Part shown: positions 7,945-17,385 of the stretch, piece after piece
Layout: every line of letters starts with the position of its first letter
Numbering within the stretch: the stretch's first letter is position 1
Source of the DNA: RGIG1902 sp034926865
GTDB taxonomy: Bacteria > Bacillota > Clostridia > Oscillospirales > Butyricicoccaceae
DNA length: 64,000 bases
Assembly (NCBI GenBank): GCA_034926865.1
Contig: JAYFQP010000013.1
Location: forward strand, 47,132-111,131
Reading direction: 5' to 3'
Notes under the pieces: generated by a model
Database searches by the model: none
What the model was told of the DNA's origin: nothing
The model's input: only the letters and a program-made list of their open reading frames with translations
Program-made: the position numbers and the translations under genes

Positions 7945-8373
7945 ATGTCTAAATACTTGGCATCTTTTACGCCGTATAACGTTAAGAGCAGCCTGATATA
8001 TATAACGGGATATGAAAGTAGAAAGCTATCCGGATATATTGAAAACCCCTATTTTCCTCAGGAACAGTATTTTGATAATCTTGTGGAGTTCCTGCTGATA
8101 ATGGATAATCTTTGCGATGAAATATGCTATCCCCAAAGGGCTACAGAGAGCCGCAGCTTTGTTAAATCAAGCGAAGAGCACAGTGTAGAAGCAAAAGCGC
8201 CGCAAAAAAGGGAAAAGGCTATAGCAACATTTAAGCTCAATATTCTTTTCAGGCAGAATAGCAGCTGGCAGGGATCGGTTCTCTGGATGGAAAAACAGAT
8301 AGACGCTCAATTCCGCAGCGTTCTTGAGCTTATTATGCTAATGGACAGTGTCCTTTCTTCAGAGACAAAATAA
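7945..8373 (+). CDS. conserved hypothetical protein, divergent from the SARP regulator
   Basis: 142 residues from the ATG at 7945, chosen over an earlier ATG at 7903 because AAGGTGGTGA lies just upstream. No signal peptide or membrane segment. Two blocks stand out: an N-terminal IYITGYESRKLSGYIENPYF stretch, and a C-terminal ILFRQNSSWQGSVLWMEKQ stretch followed by FRSVLELIMLMDS, joined by a charged linker. From memory, small clostridial proteins with the same FRQN-SWQG and SVLELI-LMDS blocks are common and often lie near transcriptional regulators, but no function is known to me. It shares a 194-nt divergent promoter region with the SARP gene. Confidence 0.75.
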   Translation: MSKYLASFTPYNVKSSLIYITGYESRKLSGYIENPYFPQEQYFDNLVEFLLIMDNLCDEICYPQRATESRSFVKSSEEHSVEAKAPQKREKAIATFKLNILFRQNSSWQGSVLWMEKQIDAQFRSVLELIMLMDSVLSSETK

Positions 8374-8411
8374 AGGCTTGCTTTTAATTCTTAAAGCTTT
8401 TTATATTTTAG

Positions 8412-8485
8412 CCCGCCTCAAGGTATGCTTTTGTTTTGCTATCTGGTTGTATAGCAAATATCAGCTTGAGACGGGTCTACTTTTT
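8412..8485 (+). other. Nested hairpins after the hypothetical gene, probable terminator or leader structure
   Basis: An outer stem (CCCG-CTCAAG, 8412-8422, with CTTGAG-CGGG, 8465-8475, one mismatch) encloses a perfect 8-bp hairpin (TTTGCTAT 8435-8442 with ATAGCAAA 8451-8458). A T-run at 8480-8485 follows. It could end the upstream transcript or be a regulatory leader for the lipoprotein gene. Confidence 0.5.
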
Positions 8486-8596
8486 TGCTGTTTAGCGGAG
8501 AGTATGAGCGGTTTTTCTTAATATTGGCGTATGCTAGGAACATTGAACGAAAAGTACAGTCTAATTTTTGCAGAGAACTGCGAAAGGAAAAGCGAC

Positions 8597-9124
8597 ATGA
8601 AAAAATTTTTTATGATTTTGCTGGCGGTATTTATGTTTGGCGGGATATTTTCAGCGTGCGGAGATAAAGAAACGTCTGACAAGGATTATACAGCCCAACA
8701 GGTATTTGACGCTATAAAGGAAGCCTACGGCGAAGATTTTCTGCCTGACGGAGATATGTCGGAAGAAGAATATACTGAGGTATACGGCTTGAATATGGAC
8801 GATGTCGAGGACATCAAAGCGCAAGTTGCCCTTGTAAGCTTTCATCCCGACAGGCTCATTGTTGTGAAAGCCGCAAAGGACAAAGGCGAGGATGTAGAGA
8901 AAGCACTTATATCGGCGCGAGATGATCTGATTCAAAATGGCATGTGGTACCCTGCCAATCTCGCAAAGGTAAATGCGACTGCCGTGGCAAGGAACGGTGA
9001 TTATGTGGCGTTTATAATGCTTGGGGCCGTTGATGAAAGAACAGATGCCACCGAGGAGCAGGCTGCAGAGTATGCCGATAAAGAAGTGCAAAAAGGCGTA
9101 AGCGCATTTGCAAAGCTGTTCTAG
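8597..9124 (+). CDS. DUF4358-like lipoprotein
   Basis: 175 residues from the ATG at 8597 (AAAGGAAAAG upstream); longer in-frame starts lack a signal sequence. MKKFFMILLAVFMFGG is a signal peptide ending in a lipobox with Cys at FSAC, so it is a membrane-anchored exported lipoprotein. The remainder resembles DUF4358: a central strand RLIVVKAAKDKGEDVEKAL and a late strand RNGDYVAFIML. A second protein of this type lies at 61224-61793. It precedes MBOAT and DHHW genes, an association I recall from Clostridia. Role unknown; perhaps envelope polymer acylation. Confidence 0.75.
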   Translation: MKKFFMILLAVFMFGGIFSACGDKETSDKDYTAQQVFDAIKEAYGEDFLPDGDMSEEEYTEVYGLNMDDVEDIKAQVALVSFHPDRLIVVKAAKDKGEDVEKALISARDDLIQNGMWYPANLAKVNATAVARNGDYVAFIMLGAVDERTDATEEQAAEYADKEVQKGVSAFAKLF

Positions 9125-9378
9125 TAAAAACTGATCGTCATAGCAGAAAAATTAGTTTCGCGCCTCCCATTTTTGGGGGGCGTAAGCTTTATGTAGAAAG
9201 CATGTAATGGTAAGATGTTGTTGGCTATGGAGTTCGAGACAAAATTAATATGGGTCATGCGATAGCGATAAATGGAATATTTTTCTTGATATAAGTTGCT
9301 GTTGTCGCTGTTTCAAAGATTGACAACAGAGGGGTTGACGTTCAAGATGAATATATATCCCCAAAAAAGGAGAACGCT

Positions 9379-10767
9379 ATGATATTCAGCAGCCCAATGT
9401 TTTTGATAGTCTTTTTACCAACTGCCCTTGGACTGTATTATATATCTCCTATAAAGGTCAGGAATCTGACGCTTTTCATTTTGAGCCTTATATTCTATGG
9501 ATGGGGAGAACCCCGCTATGTCGGCCTGATGCTTTTTTCTACCCTTGTGGATTATACGCACGGTATGCTTGTAGATAAATATAGAGGAACGCCCAGGGCA
9601 AAGCTTTTTTTGTGGTCATCTGTAATTATCAATTTAGCGCTTTTGGGCGCATTCAAATACAGTGGCTTTATGGCCTCCGCATTTAACGGGATATTCGGCG
9701 CTGATATACCTGTGCCTCAGCTTACCCTTCCCATCGGCATTTCGTTTTATACTTTTCAGACGATGTCATATACAATAGATGTTTATAGGGGGAACGCCCC
9801 TGTACAAAGAGATATAATTGCTTTTGGAGCGTACGTTGTGCTTTTCCCACAGCTTATTGCCGGGCCGATCGTAAGGTATTCCGATGTGGCCGAGCAGATG
9901 AAAGGGCGCACGCACACAGTAGATAAGTTTGGCGAAGGCGCAGAGAGGTTTGTCTGCGGATTGAGTAAAAAAGTGCTTTTGGCAAACACATTGGGCGGCA
10001 TATGGAAGCGCCTTTCAGTTTCTGCCCCGAGTTTGCTGGGGGCATGGCTCGGGATAATATGCTATTCATTCCAGATTTATTATGATTTTTCGGGCTATTC
10101 AGATATGGCTATAGGCCTTGGTAAAATGTTTGGGTTTAGTTTTCCTGAAAACTTTAAGTATCCCTACATTTCAAGATCCGTAACCGAGTTTTGGCGCAGG
10201 TGGCATATATCCCTTGGCACATGGTTTAGGGACTATGTCTATATTCCTCTTGGCGGCAATCGGCGTGGGCTTAGGCGCCAGCTTTTGAATATGCTTGTGG
10301 TATGGCTCTTGACAGGGATATGGCATGGAGCTGGGTGGAATTTTCTTTTTTGGGGGATTTACTACTTCTTTTTTCTGGCGCTTGAAAAGCTGTTTTTACT
10401 TAAGTATCTTGAAAAATATCAGGTATTAAGCCATGTATATACCCTTGCTGTGGTATGTTTCGGCTGGGTGCTGTTTGCTGCAGATGATATGGAGGCTGTG
10501 GGGAGCTATTTAAGGGCGATAATTTGTATAGGGGTACCTGTGGCAACGGCTCCGGCGGTATATTATCTTGCAACGCTTTTGCCGCTGCTTGCCGCAGCTG
10601 TGGTGGGCTCGACACCTCTTCCGAAGAAGCTTTGGGAAAGAGTGACGGTAAAAGATACCATTGCCTCGGCAGCGCTTGCTGCTTTTGCGATTATTGCGGG
10701 GCTTTTGGCATCCTGCGCTTATCTTGTATCCGGGACATATAATCCATTTCTGTATTTCAGGTTTTAA
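9379..10767 (+). CDS. MBOAT family O-acyltransferase (AlgI/DltB-like)
   Basis: 462 residues, with many membrane spans. The hallmark membrane-embedded segments are present: FPQLIAGPIVRYSD, YDFSGYSDMAIGLGKMFGF, FWRRWHISLGTWFRDYVYIPLGGN and LTGIWHGAGWNFLFWG, the last with the active-site His. MBOAT proteins move acyl groups from CoA donors across the membrane onto polysaccharides or teichoic acids. The next gene encodes a DHHW protein, the usual partner that completes transfer outside, so the pair probably O-acetylates an envelope glycan. AAAAAAGGAG lies before the ATG. The acceptor is unknown. Confidence 0.92.
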   Translation: MIFSSPMFLIVFLPTALGLYYISPIKVRNLTLFILSLIFYGWGEPRYVGLMLFSTLVDYTHGMLVDKYRGTPRAKLFLWSSVIINLALLGAFKYSGFMASAFNGIFGADIPVPQLTLPIGISFYTFQTMSYTIDVYRGNAPVQRDIIAFGAYVVLFPQLIAGPIVRYSDVAEQMKGRTHTVDKFGEGAERFVCGLSKKVLLANTLGGIWKRLSVSAPSLLGAWLGIICYSFQIYYDFSGYSDMAIGLGKMFGFSFPENFKYPYISRSVTEFWRRWHISLGTWFRDYVYIPLGGNRRGLRRQLLNMLVVWLLTGIWHGAGWNFLFWGIYYFFFLALEKLFLLKYLEKYQVLSHVYTLAVVCFGWVLFAADDMEAVGSYLRAIICIGVPVATAPAVYYLATLLPLLAAAVVGSTPLPKKLWERVTVKDTIASAALAAFAIIAGLLASCAYLVSGTYNPFLYFRF

Positions 10768-10779
10768 TGGGGAGGCACA

Positions 10780-11868
10780 ATGAAAGCAAAAGCTAAAACA
10801 GCTGTTTTTCTGGCTGTGGTAATATTTCTGTCAGCACTCTTTCTTATGCTGCCCAAAAGAGGATATTCCGATAATGAAAGCCGGTATCTTGCGGCTTTAC
10901 CTGATTTTTCGTTTGAAGCGCTTTTGAATGGCACATTTTCCCCTGATTTTGAAAACTATGTGACAGATGCATTTCCCTTGCGGGACATGTGGATATCAAT
11001 AAAAAGCAGGCTTGATCTTGCCGCAGGGAGAAAGGATACCGGCGGAGTTTATGTGACGGACGACGGAAGCCTTATAGAAATGTTTGACAGCGTGGATGAA
11101 GAGCGTTATTCAAAAAACCTTGATTATCTGAGAAAGGCATATGAAATGTATGCAGAACGGCTGTCAAGCTTTGATGTCATGCTTGTGCCAACTGCGTCTG
11201 AAGTTCAGGCTTATAAAATTGGGGGTTGTACTGCCGATATAAATCAGCGTGAGCTTCTTGAGCAGGCCTCCGATGTAATTTCAGTCGATTGCCTTGGGGC
11301 CTTGGAAGACAAAAATGACGAATACATATATTACAGCACAGACCATCACTGGACTAGCATAGGGGCTTATTATTGTTATGTGGCTTTGATGGGAGACCGG
11401 GCGCTTCCGCTTGATAATTTTAAACATGAGGTATTAAGCGAGGAATTTCTTGGAACAACTTTTTCAAAAGCCGGTCTATATTTCCGAAAGGATGTTATCG
11501 ATGCCTACAGCATTGACGGAATCACTTTTGAGCACAACATGAGCGGAGAGAAATCTGAAGGGATTTATGACAAGGGATATCTTCAGAAAAAGGATAAATA
11601 CTCTGTTTTTCTCGGTGGGAATCAGCCGCTGACCGTTATCAGAACAAGGTCGGAAGGAGGCAGGCTTTTGCTTGTCAAGGATTCCTACGCAAACACTTTT
11701 GTTCAATTTCTTACGCCGCATTACAGCGAAATTCATGTAATCGATCTCAGAAGCTTTGGCATGAGCCTTTCGCTGTATGCCGAGGAAAACGGCATAACAG
11801 ACATGCTTGTGTTGTATAATCTAAAGGGATTCTCGGAAGAGGGGTCTGTTTTCAGGATAACAAAGTAA
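10780..11868 (+). CDS. DHHW family protein (AlgJ/AlgX-like, SGNH-type)
   Basis: 362 residues. An N-terminal hydrophobic helix (about residues 5-22) anchors it so that the rest faces outside. STDHHWTSIGAYY carries the family DHHW motif (catalytic Asp/His in AlgJ/AlgX relatives), and LLVKDSYANTF gives the serine block. Starts 12 nt after the MBOAT stop behind GGGGAGG, so the two are co-translated. Expected to take the acyl group delivered by MBOAT and place it on the extracellular polymer. Family assignment is firm; the substrate is not known. Confidence 0.88.
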   Translation: MKAKAKTAVFLAVVIFLSALFLMLPKRGYSDNESRYLAALPDFSFEALLNGTFSPDFENYVTDAFPLRDMWISIKSRLDLAAGRKDTGGVYVTDDGSLIEMFDSVDEERYSKNLDYLRKAYEMYAERLSSFDVMLVPTASEVQAYKIGGCTADINQRELLEQASDVISVDCLGALEDKNDEYIYYSTDHHWTSIGAYYCYVALMGDRALPLDNFKHEVLSEEFLGTTFSKAGLYFRKDVIDAYSIDGITFEHNMSGEKSEGIYDKGYLQKKDKYSVFLGGNQPLTVIRTRSEGGRLLLVKDSYANTFVQFLTPHYSEIHVIDLRSFGMSLSLYAEENGITDMLVLYNLKGFSEEGSVFRITK

Positions 11869-12016
11869 AACATGGCTTTATATAAGATTTATATTATTAA
11901 GCGGTTATTAGCTTGCCTTTTGCAAACAGGTGATATAAAATATAAATCTAAGTGAGGAAAATTTAACAATAATACCAGTATGTAGAATTACTGTAATTTA
12001 TAAGGAGGATACTTTA

Positions 12017-13579
12017 ATGAAAAGATTTTTTGCTGTACTTACAGCAGTAGTGCTGGCGCTGTCACTTTGCTCCGGTGCTCTGGCGGCCGAGGATGTGCCC
12101 GTGATTGCCCCTAATCCTAATACTCAGAGCCAGGATGCGCTTGCTAGCGCCAAGGCCGCGCTTCCCTATCCCGGTGGAGTAAACGTATGGCTGGGCGGCA
12201 GATTTATGACCTTTACCGACGCTGCTCCTGCTGTTCGTGATGGCAGGACTCAGGTGCCATTCAGAGCTGTATTGGAGGCTCTTGGAGCTGAAGTTGCATA
12301 TGAAGACGGTAAGATCAGCGCCGTATTTAAAGATGGCGGAGTTATGAATCTTGCTATTGGTTCTACCGTTATGACGTATACCAAGGGAGATAAGGTCAAG
12401 ACTGTTCAGATGGATGTAGCCCCGTACGTGGATTCCGTTTCGGGCAGAACATATGTGCCTGTGCGCTTTGTCGGAGAGACCCTTGGTCTGACGGTTACAT
12501 GGAATTCCGAGCTTCAGGTAGCTTACATTGTTGACTGGAATACTCTTGTTACGGAAATAGACTCACACTTTACCAACTTTAACGCGATGATGACAGCTAC
12601 GCTCAAGGCGCAGATCGACAACACTAAGACATATAAGTCGAATGATAAGATAAGCCTTAAAGGAACACTTGAGGGCCAGAGCACCGATCCTTTCGAGGTA
12701 TCTCTGACTGGTGAAAGCCTTACAAACGGCAAAAACTCTTCTGGTTCCTATACTTTAGGCGTAGATATGGGCGGTTACCAGCCTGTTATTGCCGCTATGG
12801 GCGAAGATACACTTTCAACCATAAAGGCCCTTAATGGTCAGAAGATTGACATGATCTTCAATATGGAAAACGGCACTTATCTGAAAAGCCAGCTTTTAAC
12901 CACGCTGACAGGAGGTTTGGTTCCAGAAGGCGCATGGCTTTCAGCCGGCAATCCCGGTGAGCTTTATTCACAGATGGGCATAGACATGGATGGTATGATG
13001 GATGAAATGTATTCCGGCAGCTTCACGATGGGCTCGCTTATAAGGATGCTCTGCGAAAATGGGAACCTTGGGCAGACTATGGGATATATGGCTCCAGACA
13101 GCGCCGCTCAGTATTTCACATTGATTTATGAAGGCATGTTCGGAAATGATGCGGTAAAGGTTGCAACTTCTGGAAGCACCACTACATATACATGCAAGTC
13201 TGACGAAGCCAGCCTTTTCAAAGGGCTTATTGATGCCGGAATGATTACCGCTGAAGAAGTAAAAGCTGAAAACATAACCTTTGATTTTCAGATGACAGTT
13301 ATTATCAGAAGTGATAAGCTTGTAAGTTCTACCGCAAAGATGGATATGCAGGCCGAAGGCATTAAAATGACGATGAATGTTACAGGCACGACCAAGAAGG
13401 CTGAAGGAAATATCACAATAACAGTTGCCGGTACAGGCGCTGTTGTAATTGACATTGATTCCACTATAAGTGAAACCACTGAGAAAGTAACCGAGAAACC
13501 TGCTTCGGGTGATCAGATCGTTGAGCTTCAGGAGCTTGTAAATATGTTCCTTTCTTCGCTTGCAACTCCAGCCGCCTAA
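12017..13579 (+). CDS. secreted protein with copper amine oxidase N-terminal (stalk) domain
   Basis: 520 residues. Residues 1-24 are a Sec signal peptide ending ALA-AE. About residues 55-175 match the copper-amine-oxidase-like N-terminal domain: VWLGGRFMTF, RTQVPFRAVLEALGAEV and RTYVPVRFVGETLGLTVTWN, a repeat-type domain common in exported Clostridia proteins and not itself an oxidase. The remaining ~340 residues are beta-rich, with no recognisable catalytic motif. Strong RBS (AAGGAGG) and a perfect terminator mark a single-gene transcript. Probably surface-exposed or secreted; function unknown. Confidence 0.8.
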   Translation: MKRFFAVLTAVVLALSLCSGALAAEDVPVIAPNPNTQSQDALASAKAALPYPGGVNVWLGGRFMTFTDAAPAVRDGRTQVPFRAVLEALGAEVAYEDGKISAVFKDGGVMNLAIGSTVMTYTKGDKVKTVQMDVAPYVDSVSGRTYVPVRFVGETLGLTVTWNSELQVAYIVDWNTLVTEIDSHFTNFNAMMTATLKAQIDNTKTYKSNDKISLKGTLEGQSTDPFEVSLTGESLTNGKNSSGSYTLGVDMGGYQPVIAAMGEDTLSTIKALNGQKIDMIFNMENGTYLKSQLLTTLTGGLVPEGAWLSAGNPGELYSQMGIDMDGMMDEMYSGSFTMGSLIRMLCENGNLGQTMGYMAPDSAAQYFTLIYEGMFGNDAVKVATSGSTTTYTCKSDEASLFKGLIDAGMITAEEVKAENITFDFQMTVIIRSDKLVSSTAKMDMQAEGIKMTMNVTGTTKKAEGNITITVAGTGAVVIDIDSTISETTEKVTEKPASGDQIVELQELVNMFLSSLATPAA

Positions 13580-13593
13580 AATAACAGCTTTTT

Positions 13594-13623
13594 GGCCGGA
13601 AGACGAAAGTCTTCCGGCCTTTT
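13594..13623 (+). terminator. Terminator after the stalk-domain gene
   Basis: Perfect 11-bp stem GGCCGGAAGAC (13594-13604) with GTCTTCCGGCC (13609-13619), GAAA tetraloop, followed by TTTTA. Confidence 0.92.
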
Positions 13624-13772
13624 ATATGTTGGTGGTTGATAGCTTAAAAGCAGTGCATTACACAGCAAATTTTCCTTACGTTCTATTGAACAATTAATTT
13701 TATGATGTTACAATTAGGTGTATGGTATTTTAGATACTTAACTATTCTTTCTGCGAAAAAGGAGGCCATAAG

Positions 13773-15455
13773 GTGAAAACAGGCTATGTATATGATCGTT
13801 ATTACGGGTATGATGAGATAACAGGCATACTCAAGGGGTATCAGCAAAAGCATCCCGATTTTACGGAACTGACTTCGTTAGGCCGTACGCCTGAGGGAAG
13901 AGAAATATGGCTTCTTAAGGTAACAGATACCTCTTTTGGAGGTTATGAGGATAAGCCCGCTCTCTATGTGGAGGGGAATATCCATGCCGGGGAAGTTACT
14001 GGAAGCATGACGGTGATGTATCTTATAGATACGCTGATGAGCAATCTTGAAGATAAGAACATCGCAAGGCTGCTTGAAAAATATACGATTTACGCGGTGC
14101 CGCGGGTCTCGCCTGACGGTTCTGAGCGTTACCTTACAACTCCCGATACCCTGCGCTCCGCGCCAAGACTGTATCCTTTTTCCGAACCAATGCCCGGCCT
14201 TCAGCGCAAGGATATGGATGGAGATGGAGTAATACGCCTTATGAGGGTCAAAACGCCTTATGGCGCATGGAAGGTTTCTGAAAAAGACGCAAGGGTTATG
14301 AAGCGCCGTCAGCCTGACGATACCGATGGAGATTTTTATAACGTATACGATGAGGGCTTTGTTGAAAACTATGACGGCATAAATATTGAAATCGCACCCG
14401 CTCAGTTCGGAAATGATTTTAACCGGAATTATCCTATCGGCTGGCAGACTGAAGACTCGCAGAAGGGTTCGGGCGATTATCCCCTTTCTAATACAGAAAC
14501 AAAAGCCAATGCAGATTTTCTGATCGCTCATCCAAACGTCTGCTGTGTAATTGATATGCATACTGCAGGGGGTCAAAATCTTTATACCCCGGGATATAAA
14601 AGCCCAAAGGATGCGATAAAGCAGGATATAGATCTTTACAAGGCTATTGGCAAGATTGCCAACCAGGAAAACGGTTATCCGGTTTTAAGCCTTTATGAGG
14701 AATATATGCCGCAGTCTCACCCACAAACATGCGGCGGATTTGATGATTTTTGCCACTTTGTGCTGGGGATACCTGCAATGACGATAGAATGTTGGGACCT
14801 GGCCGAGCGCTCGGGGTTAAAGCCCGTGTATCCTCCATGTGAGGACAAAAGCGATGAGGAAAAGGAGCATGAGATATGCTCCATGCTAAAATGGGTGGAC
14901 GAGAATATCGGCAAAGATGTATTTATGCCATGGACGTCATTTGATCATCCACAACTGGGGATGGTGGAGCTTGGCGGATGCGACAGTAAATTTGTCGCGC
15001 AGAATCCCCCTCCCCGATATCTTAAGCAGGAGCTTTTGAAGCATACACGCTTTATGCTGCGGCTAATGAAGCTATTGCCCAGCTTGACTGTCGATGATGT
15101 GCAGGTAAAGCAGCTGGGTGAGGATATTTTCAAAGTAGAGGTTACGTGCGGCAATATGGGTTATATGCCTACATATGTGTTCAAAGAGGGGTTAAAGGCT
15201 AAGAGGCTTAAGGGAGTAAGCCTTCAGCTTGATGGCATTGAGGTGCTTGAAGGGCCTTCAAAATCCGAGCTTGGGCATCTTGAGGGCCACGGCGGGTATT
15301 CGGTAAGTGCATGGGGAGTTTCACAGGGAACGGCACAGAACGCCCCTTTGCGTAAGAAAGCAGCGTGGATAGTAAGAGGCAGAAAGGGAGACGGGTTTAC
15401 TATAGTCTGCACCTCTGGGAAAGCAGGGAAAACCTCTGTTAAAGCAGAGCTTTAG
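13773..15455 (+). CDS. M14 family zinc carboxypeptidase
   Basis: 560 residues, GTG start with AAAAAGGAGG nine nt upstream. Zn ligands of the M14 fold are visible: His71 and Glu74 in NIHAGE, and His263 in IDMHTAGG. The segments TPEGREIWLLKV and NDFNRNYPIGW (substrate-binding Asn-Arg) are also typical. There is no signal peptide, so an intracellular peptidase is likely, unlike many secreted M14 enzymes. The C-terminal third (after about 400) looks like a beta-sandwich extension. It lies 50 nt before the PatB-type gene and may be co-transcribed with it. Confidence 0.9.
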   Translation: MKTGYVYDRYYGYDEITGILKGYQQKHPDFTELTSLGRTPEGREIWLLKVTDTSFGGYEDKPALYVEGNIHAGEVTGSMTVMYLIDTLMSNLEDKNIARLLEKYTIYAVPRVSPDGSERYLTTPDTLRSAPRLYPFSEPMPGLQRKDMDGDGVIRLMRVKTPYGAWKVSEKDARVMKRRQPDDTDGDFYNVYDEGFVENYDGINIEIAPAQFGNDFNRNYPIGWQTEDSQKGSGDYPLSNTETKANADFLIAHPNVCCVIDMHTAGGQNLYTPGYKSPKDAIKQDIDLYKAIGKIANQENGYPVLSLYEEYMPQSHPQTCGGFDDFCHFVLGIPAMTIECWDLAERSGLKPVYPPCEDKSDEEKEHEICSMLKWVDENIGKDVFMPWTSFDHPQLGMVELGGCDSKFVAQNPPPRYLKQELLKHTRFMLRLMKLLPSLTVDDVQVKQLGEDIFKVEVTCGNMGYMPTYVFKEGLKAKRLKGVSLQLDGIEVLEGPSKSELGHLEGHGGYSVSAWGVSQGTAQNAPLRKKAAWIVRGRKGDGFTIVCTSGKAGKTSVKAEL

Positions 15456-15505
15456 AGTTATAGATAAGTAATACGCAGTTCTTAATAAGGAGGAACAAAA
15501 AAGCA

Positions 15506-16672
15506 ATGAGCGAGACAGTAAAGTATGTCAAAAGGGTCGGGACAGACTGCAACAAATGGGATGGCATGGGTGATCGCTTCGGCGATAGTGACCTTATGGC
15601 GCTTTGGGTAGCTGATATGGATTTTGTGGTGCCTGAGTGCGCCCGCCAAGCGGTTATCAAATATGCCGAATTTGGCATTTACGGCTATCACAAGACACCC
15701 GAGGGGTATTTTAAGGCATTTATTGATTGGGAGAAGCAATACCATAACTGCGAGATTAAGAGGGAGTGGATAAAGTTTGCTCCCGGCGTCGTCTCCCCTA
15801 TCAACTGGTATGTACATATGAAGACCCAGCCGGGCGATGGCGTTATTGTTATGACGCCTGTTTATTATCCGTTCCTGGATGCGATAAACAATAACGGCAG
15901 AACCCTGGTTTCAAGCGATCTTGTGAATACCAATGGTATATATACGGTGGATTTTGCTGATTTTGAGGATAAGATTGTTAAGAATAATGTAAAACTCTTT
16001 ATCCTTTCTTCCCCTCATAACCCTGTGGGCAGAGTATGGACAAAAGCCGAGCTTGAGCAGATGCTGAAGATCTGCCGCAAGCATAAAGTATTCGTTATAG
16101 CTGACGAGATTCATCATGACCTTATCATGCCCGGCCATAATCACACCGAGATATTGACCATCGAAGGCTATAATGATATGCTCGTTGCCATCACAGCCGG
16201 AAGCAAGACGTTCAATCTGGCAGGCTGCAAGAACTCTTTCGTTATCCTTCCCGATGACAAATTGAGGGCGGAGTATGACAATTACCTCCAGCAGATCAGA
16301 ATCAACTCAGGCGCGTCCTTTGGTTATGTTGCCATTGAGGCAGCGTTCAAGGGCGGACGTGAGTGGCTTGAAGGAGTCATCGATATAATCAACGCAAACG
16401 CCCAGTATATCAAGAATGAGCTTGCTGACAAGCTTCCCAAGGCTGTTGTTTCTCCCCTTGAAGGCACATATCTTTTATGGGTCGATCTTGGCGCTTATGT
16501 CGAGCAGGGCAAGATGCAAGAGCTTATCCAGAATAAGTGCCGTCTTGCCGTTGATTACGGCAGCTGGTTCGGCGGAGACCGTTTCGGTGGTTTCATAAGA
16601 CTGAACCTTGCCACATCCCCTGAGAATATTAAGGATGCCGTAGCCCGCATAGTAAAAGAGATCAAGGGCTAA
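15506..16672 (+). CDS. PatB/MalY-type PLP-dependent C-S lyase/aminotransferase
   Basis: 388 residues of the fold-type I aminotransferase family. PLP Lys234 is in AGSKTFNLAG. WVADMDFVVP near residue 35, GIYGYHKTPEGY, SSPHNPVGRVW and DEIHHDL are characteristic of the MalY/PatB subgroup, which often cleaves cystathionine or cysteine conjugates. Whether this copy is a beta-lyase or an aminotransferase cannot be settled from sequence. RBS AAGGAGG precedes the ATG; a strong terminator follows. Confidence 0.9.
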   Translation: MSETVKYVKRVGTDCNKWDGMGDRFGDSDLMALWVADMDFVVPECARQAVIKYAEFGIYGYHKTPEGYFKAFIDWEKQYHNCEIKREWIKFAPGVVSPINWYVHMKTQPGDGVIVMTPVYYPFLDAINNNGRTLVSSDLVNTNGIYTVDFADFEDKIVKNNVKLFILSSPHNPVGRVWTKAELEQMLKICRKHKVFVIADEIHHDLIMPGHNHTEILTIEGYNDMLVAITAGSKTFNLAGCKNSFVILPDDKLRAEYDNYLQQIRINSGASFGYVAIEAAFKGGREWLEGVIDIINANAQYIKNELADKLPKAVVSPLEGTYLLWVDLGAYVEQGKMQELIQNKCRLAVDYGSWFGGDRFGGFIRLNLATSPENIKDAVARIVKEIKG

Positions 16673-16744
16673 GCTGAGGTATTGCCACGGAGTACTTACG
16701 AAGTGCGTCTTGGCTCGTTTGGCAAAAGCATAAGTAGTAAACTA

Positions 16745-16772
16745 AAGCGCCGGGTTTATCCGGCGCTTATTT
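16745..16772. terminator. Terminator after the PatB-type gene
   Basis: Perfect 9-bp stem AAGCGCCGG (16745-16753) with CCGGCGCTT (16760-16768), loop GTTTAT, then TATTTT. It lies between convergent genes and may serve both. Confidence 0.85.
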
Positions 16773-16843
16773 TAAACGATGCTTTATGAATAAAAAACGG
16801 CAGTAGAGAGCGCTGATATGGCTGATAAGGCTGGCTATAATGT

Positions 16844-17323
16844 TTATAGTAAGCGGCTTTTTTCATATATAAGCTTGTATACTGATCCGCTGCCCTCAAG
16901 CTGACGAACCCCACCGAAGTCAAAGCCGAATCGGCTGTAAAACCTTCGGGCACCTTCGTTTCCCTCAAGAACCCAAAGCCATGCGCGATTTGCTTCTTGC
17001 GTTTTGGCAAGGGTTAGAAAATATTCCAAAAGCTTGCTGCCTACGCCTTTGCCTTGAAGAAGAGGGTCTACATACAGCTCGCACAGCTCGGCGCTATCTG
17101 CCACTGTGCGAGTTTTTATATATCCTCTTATAATGCCGTCGTCAAAGACATAAAATCCCTCAAGAGCATTTGGAAGCCCGAGCGCCATAGCCAACGGCAG
17201 TACCTGTATTTCGCCAAAGGAGGCAGCATCATCGTTAAAGATAGACCTATAGGCAACGCGCTTGGCAAAGACAGAAATTTCCGCTATCCGAGATATATCT
17301 GACACTTCAGCTTTTCGAACCAT
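16844..17323 (-). CDS. GNAT family N-acetyltransferase
   Basis: 159 residues from the ATG at 17323, chosen because GGAGG lies upstream; a longer frame to 17413 has no RBS. The acetyl-CoA binding motif A is LYVDPLLQGKGVGSKLLEYF (Q/RxxGxG type), followed by the motif B segment GNEGARRFYSRFGFDFGG. The substrate is not predictable. It follows the first YitT gene by 86 nt on the same strand, with a DnaA-box-like repeat in the gap, so co-transcription is uncertain. Confidence 0.88.
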   Translation of the reverse strand: MVRKAEVSDISRIAEISVFAKRVAYRSIFNDDAASFGEIQVLPLAMALGLPNALEGFYVFDDGIIRGYIKTRTVADSAELCELYVDPLLQGKGVGSKLLEYFLTLAKTQEANRAWLWVLEGNEGARRFYSRFGFDFGGVRQLEGSGSVYKLIYEKSRLL

Positions 17324-17385
17324 AGTATTCCTCCGAGTAATCATTTTTGCTTTTTTATTTTGTAAAATACACAGTTTGCACAGAG

